Assembly: GCA_950295325.1 (NCBI GenBank)
Contig: OX485806.1
Coordinates: 17,608,001 to 17,672,000, forward strand
Length of the DNA: 64,000 nt
From: Polytrichum commune
Lineage: Eukaryota; Streptophyta; Polytrichopsida; Polytrichales; Polytrichaceae
Reading direction: 5' to 3'
Position numbers and translations under genes: made by a program
Part shown: piece by piece, positions 58,836 to 64,000 of the stretch
Position numbering within the stretch: position 1 is the stretch's first letter
Layout: every line of letters starts with the position of its first letter
Notes under the pieces: generated by a model
Told to the model about the DNA's origin: nothing
The model's database searches: none
What the model saw: only the letters and a program-made list of their open reading frames with translations

Positions 58836-59286
58836 ATAAGGACTAGGGAACCAAGGCCAAAGGTCTGAGCAAGGTTACTGGACATAACCATTTCGAACGG
58901 TCTCCAGCTTAATGAACAAGGAGAGCCGACCACTAGCTACAAATGAACTACAGTCTAACTTCGTTAGTATGGCACTCGTTTATACGACACCCTCAATATT
59001 AAGACACATTTTTGCGCGACCAAAGTTTCTAGTTCAAAACTCCCTCTTTTATACAACTATGACACTTGATAATACAACATTTAGAATCTCCGTTTTGTCA
59101 TATTAAAGAGGTAATTAATGCTAAAATCCCTTTCATCTATGTTATGTATATTTAAAATACACCCATTTTCACTTGGGAATTACTTGGGAACTTCACTTAT
59201 TATGGGAAACTTAATGATAATTAGAGTTACTAGTGTAGAATGGACATGGTTAGGGTTAGAGTGACCTCCTTCTTATTCTTTTGTCA

Positions 59287-61250
59287 GATTATGAGCCTAA
59301 AGATGTTTACAACATGGATGAGACTCTCGGGGCGATCACACCCCCTTACGTTTTGTAACCATGTCCGATATTGGGGTATTTAATAGGGGGATATTTATGC
59401 ACCTCTCAATATATTTTCCCGCCCTATTTGTACATATAAAGCTACTTTGACGTATTTTTTAGCACCCTATATTTATTTATAATTATTTGGAGAGGCTAAT
59501 TTTTGGCACCATATTTTCTTTATAAATCATACAAGTACCAAATAGTGGACGGAATACTATAGCATTGCAAAATCCACTATGTGAGCAACAAACATTCCAT
59601 ACCATACATCTTGTCATTCAATTAGTTATACCAATCCTAAATCATTCAAAGTACCATTCAAAACACAACCAATAGCATTTGGGTACTAGTTAAAGGGTTA
59701 TCAATAAACATGGAGACAGCAAAATATACAAGCTAACATAGACAAGTTGTAAACATGGATAGAACAAAACAAGAATTACAATCAGTTGTGACAAGACATC
59801 AAATTTTGCACAACTACCTACTCCAAAATAATAATAATAATAATAATAATTGCATTCAAATACAAGAAAGCTAAATACAAAAGCCATAATTATTGTATTG
59901 ATCCTACTACACACTTTTAGAGGATCCAATATCTATAACCTTTTCTTTTCTTTCTACTGATTACCAAAATGTAGGAATTATTCACCATCCTATTTTACAT
60001 ATAATCATGTAGGGGGCGTATTTCCAATACTATGGTAGATCTAACGAATTTATAATTTTTACCCTCGACAAATCAAATTGATCTTATTTTTTTATCTCAC
60101 GTGGTTTCTAAAATTCCACTAGTTACCTCCCCGAGATGAGACTGGATTGTATTTTAAAGCACATCCTAATAAAACATTAGGTCAAGGGAAGGTGAAGGGT
60201 TGAAAGTTACAAAAGGAGCATGTAACACTTGCTCTTGTTGTTAATCGAACTAGGACTGATAAGTTAAAGTTGCTTGTGATTTATGCATCCAAGCAACCAC
60301 GATGTTTTGGAAGGTGGCAACCTTATGAGTATGTTTGGTAGCACTCAAATAAAACAGCTTGGATGAAGGGGGATATATTTGAAGCTTGGATTTTGAAGCT
60401 CAACAATCAGTTCAAAGGTCAAAATCGAAAGGTGATTATGATTTTGGATAGTACATCTTCACATGTTGTTAGCTCAGCCAAAGTTGGTAAGTCTCATGGT
60501 TTGTCAACCTTGGAATTAAGCAACATAACTTTGGTATTCCTTCCTCCCAATGTTACAAGTGTAGTTCAACCTTTGGATCAAGGTATAATAACATCTTTCA
60601 AAATTCAGTATAAGAAGAAACTTTTGTAGTGGGTTTTATCACAGTATGATGATGCTACATTGAAGGACTTAAGGAAGGTGGTGCCCAACATCAGACAAGC
60701 TATCATGTGAAGTTATGAGGTATGGAGCAAGTTGGATGCACAGATAGTCAGGAATTGTTGGAGGATGGCGCATATTTTACCTGCAACATGGAATGTTGAT
60801 TTTGCCCTAGTTGATGAAAAGGAGAAGAATAGAATGTAAGAAGAATCAGATGATCTTGGTGCTCTGATTTCAAAGTTGCGATTGGGTGATGATGAGATGT
60901 CAATCAAGACTTACATTCAAATGGAAGGGGAAGAGATTACTAAGCTAGAATTGAGTATTGATGAGTTGGTGGATGTTGCTTTGGGAATCAATTATGCACA
61001 AGGCTTTAATCTTAATGTTGATCTACATTCAATAGACGTGGACGATGTTGCTCCACCTACGGTAAAGCTTAGTGATGCTAAACGTCATGCATCATTGTTG
61101 TCTAATTTCTTATTAGACAACTCTTTACATTTTGGTGTTAATGAAATTATTAATTTTCAAAAACTAGTAGGGAATTTGGATAAGATGACAATTGCTAACT
61201 TGGATAGGCAACACCAAAGATCTTTGAACTCATATTTCAAGAGCTCTTGA
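59287..61250 (+). pseudogene. pogo/Tigger DDE transposase, interrupted and stop-ridden
   Basis: Residues DYEPKDVYNMDET (59287-59325, first catalytic Asp) are cut by a MITE and resume at 60137 as DETGLYFKAHPNKTLGQGKV. The same frame continues through TLALVVNRTRTDKLKLLVI, AWMKGDIFEAW, VIMILDSTSSH (second Asp; the usual LDN is LDS), FLPPNVTSVVQPLDQGII (third Asp) and a C-terminal acidic segment to a stop at 61248-61250. Five in-frame stops disrupt it (TGA after KVKG, TAG after EYVW, TAG after KKLL, TGA after RQAIM, TAA after KNRM). A pyrimidine tract plus TTTTGTCAG just before 59287 looks like a splice acceptor. Similar transposases cut and paste DNA at TA sites. This copy is inactive. Confidence 0.85.
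59326..60135. mobile_element. hAT-like MITE nested in the pogo transposase
   Basis: An 810-bp element with ends CTCGGGGCGATCAC and (inverted) CTCGGGGAGGTAAC, flanked by a perfect 8-bp duplication ATGAGACT (59318-59325 and 60136-60143). Removing the element and one duplicate restores the transposase reading NMDETGLYF. The right subterminal GTGAGATAAAAAAATAAGAT resembles that of 9297-9919. A (TAA)n run lies at about 59826-59850. Non-coding. Confidence 0.9.
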
Positions 61251-61649
61251 GAATATTTGTATTTGTTTAGAGTTATAATTTATTATTTCATACAATTTAT
61301 ATTGCTTAAACTTGTTGTATATATATTTAAGCTCATATTGCTTATGTTTTTGTATTCCCTCGATAGTATGACAATTCTACGCCATTTGTCATATTAACGA
61401 GAAGACGACACCTCGATAATACGATATTTTTTTGTGTTTCCTAAACGTGTCATACTAAAGAGGGAGAACAGTAGTTGAAGTTCAAGATTTTAAGAAAATT
61501 ATCGATTATTTTAGAGTAATCTAAAAAATAGACCTCAAATCGATTATAAAAACTGGAAGATGTCAACATGTAACTGGTCGGACTTAAAATCTAAAGGATC
61601 TTGATCGATTATGCCCAAGATTTTCCCTAGACATTGTTCCAGGGAAGCA

Positions 61650-64000
61650 AGCATGGTCAAGTACACGGAAAAAGTGCTCCGGAATACAAAACCAATTTTT
61701 TTGGGTCAAATGCCTAAAAGTAGTAGGAAAGTGTTGTTTAAACTGGATTTCTTCACATGGCGCCCTCTAATGTTGTGTTAGGTAGTCAAATATTAAAATA
61801 ATGTTATGAAAATTTCAAAGCTTATCATTAAAAATACTACTCAAAAGGAAATGGCTAAATTTGGTTTGAACGTAGAATTCATGACGTTAAATATTTTGAA
61901 GTTGGAATTTTTTTCATGTTTCTTGAATTCATTTTAAACTTGAGGGCAACATTACAAAACTTTGTATAAAAACATCAATTTTAAGTAATTCTATCATGTT
62001 TTAAACAAATTTTAGATAATTATGTGTTCAATTGAAGATTTTAGAGTGTATATGAGTGTATCCATAAAGTAAAGACACTTCGAGATTTGTATATTTATTA
62101 CTTAGTGGAGCTAAAATCATGGACATTCTTTCATAATTTAAATAACAAGAGGTAATACTAATTAGTCGTATTAGAGGAGAGTGTTGTCGCCTTCGCTTAG
62201 ATCATTCAATTTGACCTTCTTTTAGATTTAAAATAACAACAAGTGACAATTAATCATCCAAATAGATGAGGGGGTGATGCATGAGACATGTGGCCCAGAG
62301 TGATGTCTATTCCAAGAGATCCAAACACAAAATTTGGCAAAAAATGTCCAAAAATTCTCTCTTCTTGAACAAACTCTTCTTGAACAAACAAAAAGGTGGA
62401 TTGTCTCAAATTATGAGGCTTTGTTAGAAGTATAATTTTAAAATATACTAAAAATAGAATTTGATGAAGATTCTCCCTAAACTCATGAGTTGAATTCTCC
62501 TATTTTCTACCTTACAAATAACTCTATTGTATTTTACTAGTCCCATAAGTCTTTTGGCTTCCAAAATTTGTAAATCAATTTTATTTCAAGTTGGTCCATT
62601 TCATCTTTTTCAAAAGGCCTATCTCACACACAGCTCAGGTTAGACAAAGAAATATCAATTAATTTTCTAATTGATGATTTTGGAGAAATTATGACTTGTT
62701 GTCCAAAATATGAAAGAATTATAATATAAAAAGCTTGCTTAAACTAGAGAAACATTTGTAAATGAATAAGTATATATATATATGAAGTACATGCATCAAA
62801 ATATTATTGGTCAATAACTTCATGTGAAATACTACCTAGCATTATAAAATTGCCTTTTAATAAGGAATTATTAAATCGACCACACGGTGGTTTAAATGAC
62901 CACAGAGATGTGTCAAAATTTGATTATTGAAATGTAAAGGAAGAGGGAGCAAAACTCATACCTTGCTCCTATTCATGTGTGAGATGACAACTTAAATCAT
63001 AAACAAACTACGTGGTCAATTTAACAATTCCCTTCAATAATTCACACACTAAAAATCACCAACACATATGTCATCATGTCCAAAAATTCAAAATCTTCAA
63101 ATAATGACCAAGGTGTCAAAAATGTAGAAGAATACATATTCATGTGGCCAACCTTTTGGATATTTCAAAGGAGGTGGCTAAATCATCCAAGTACTCAGAT
63201 ATTACATACTAGGCAACAACATGTCCAATTTGGCCCCAAATATATGGTATACCAACTAGTGGGGGGAAACTAACAAGGGATCAAGTTGGAGTTTGTGAAA
63301 GAGGCTATAATTTTAAAATCAAATAAAATTATTATTATAAATATATTTATAAATAAAATAAAATAAAATAAAATAAACCTTGACAATTCATAGACTTTGC
63401 TTGTCGAAAACTCTACATTTCACTGAACGAGTGCTCCCCATAAACAGGGACTCCTTGAATTGAAAGGGAATTATGCTTGCCCGATTCAAGGTCCCACGGA
63501 ACGCAATCAAGGAGTTGAGTATATGCTATGGATATTACAGATATTTGCAAACATATAATTACATCAAAATTCTTTGTAAGTAAAGATCAAGTATGGAACC
63601 TCGTTATGTAAGTTCAGGTTACGGATATTAAGTATCATTGGAATTAACAGCAACGGAGCTAATTTCTAAAATACACATGCCTACCGTTGCAAACCATGTT
63701 GCATGTTTCTAGGCACATCTCATGTCCATAAGAATAATGATGCAAACACAACTTTGACATGATTAAGAATGTTGACATGGACTATTCTTGAAATTCTAAA
63801 ATGTCCATGATCACATATAACACCGGTTTGGGTAAAAGTGCACATAAGCATGTGCATTTTTTTGGGGATTAATTTTAAATATTTTATTCTCAAAATTTGA
63901 AATGAATATGGAATAAATTCGTCCTTTGGCATAAATATTTTTAAAACAAGCATTATACACTATATGACCATCATATGTATATTGTGTTTCACCTTTTTAG
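61650..64000. other. stretch without recognisable genes
   Basis: Very AT-rich, with an AAATA/AAAATA tract at 63352-63378. Short frames (63076-63273, 63720-63953) have no recognised content. Confidence 0.5.

Larger units (their letters stand above)
58951..61471 (+). mobile_element. pogo/Tigger-type (Tc1/mariner) transposon relic
   Basis: A 2,521-bp element including a nested MITE; about 1.7 kb without it. TA flanks both sides (58949-58950 and 61472-61473). Ends read inward as CAGTCTAACTTCGTTAGTAT and CTGTTCTCCCTCTTTAGTAT; both continue into G(A/G)CAC. CAGT-like termini, a TA duplication and a DDE transposase define pogo/Tigger. Further GTATGACA and TTAAAGAGG words lie just inside each end. 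The N-terminal helix-turn-helix/CENP-B-type DNA-binding region is not visible. Confidence 0.85.
58905..61645 (+). repeat. dispersed repeat R1, copy 6, split by a pogo element
   Basis: The left part (GGAGAGCCGACCACTAGCTA, AATGAACTA; 58919-58950) and right part (GTTGAAGTTCAAGATTT, TTTTAGAGTAATCT, GAAGATGTCAACATGTAACT, GATTATGCCCAAGATTTTCC; 61474-61640) together give one R1 of the short type seen at 11905-12120. Confidence 0.7.

Noticed and set aside
1-64000. CRISPR array, bacterial operon or plasmid features
   Set aside because: The repeats present are transposon-derived or tandem satellites without regular unique spacers, and the gene structure and elements are those of a plant nuclear genome.

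Overview
This window looks like intergenic chromosomal DNA from a land plant with a large, transposon-rich genome. It is AT-rich, has long gene-free stretches, and carries Stowaway-type, CACTA-type and hAT-type miniature transposons, tRNA-derived SINEs, a LINE, a Ty1/copia relic and a pogo/Tigger relic. Many apparent mutations are C-to-T transitions in repeats, as expected in methylated plant heterochromatin. I cannot name the species. The LINE type and the methyltransferase remnant may point away from well-studied crops, but this is only an inference.

Only one convincing host gene is visible: a GC-rich, secreted, eight-cysteine non-specific lipid-transfer protein (exon 1 at 58011-58356, minus strand) with a TATA-like box near 58555. 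Its last visible codons run into a textbook splice donor.

Layout. 0-5 kb: a TA-flanked MITE, then a decayed coding region (about 2.85-4.85 kb) whose motif order resembles a beta-class DNA amino-methyltransferase, then a foldback element. 7-16.5 kb: two Stowaway MITEs, a hAT-like MITE with an 8-bp duplication, one long dispersed repeat that hosts both a MITE and a SINE, and a second copy of that SINE on the other strand. 17-24 kb: mostly featureless, with one diverged direct duplication and one foldback MITE. 24-29.8 kb: a full-length SINE with a perfect 12-bp duplication, a broken copia polyprotein, an old LINE copy and a hAT-like MITE. 30-36 kb: two CACTA-type foldback MITEs with perfect 3-bp duplications, a diverged 350-bp direct repeat and a 56-bp tandem array. 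37-46 kb: several TIR elements, a young 5'-truncated LINE with a perfect 14-bp duplication, and a 106-108-bp tandem array seeded by a transposon end. 46-57 kb: low-information DNA with dispersed repeats. 58-61.6 kb: the lipid-transfer protein gene, then a three-layer nest (dispersed repeat, containing a pogo element, containing a hAT-like MITE).

The most interesting signals are these. First, the SINE at 24.05 kb and the LINE at 38.8-40.2 kb share about 150 bp of 3' tail, which suggests the SINE is mobilised by this LINE. Second, the LINE carries RNase H followed by a zinc finger and what looks like a restriction-like endonuclease. Third, the methyltransferase-like relic. Fourth, the transposon nest whose junctions can be read to the base.
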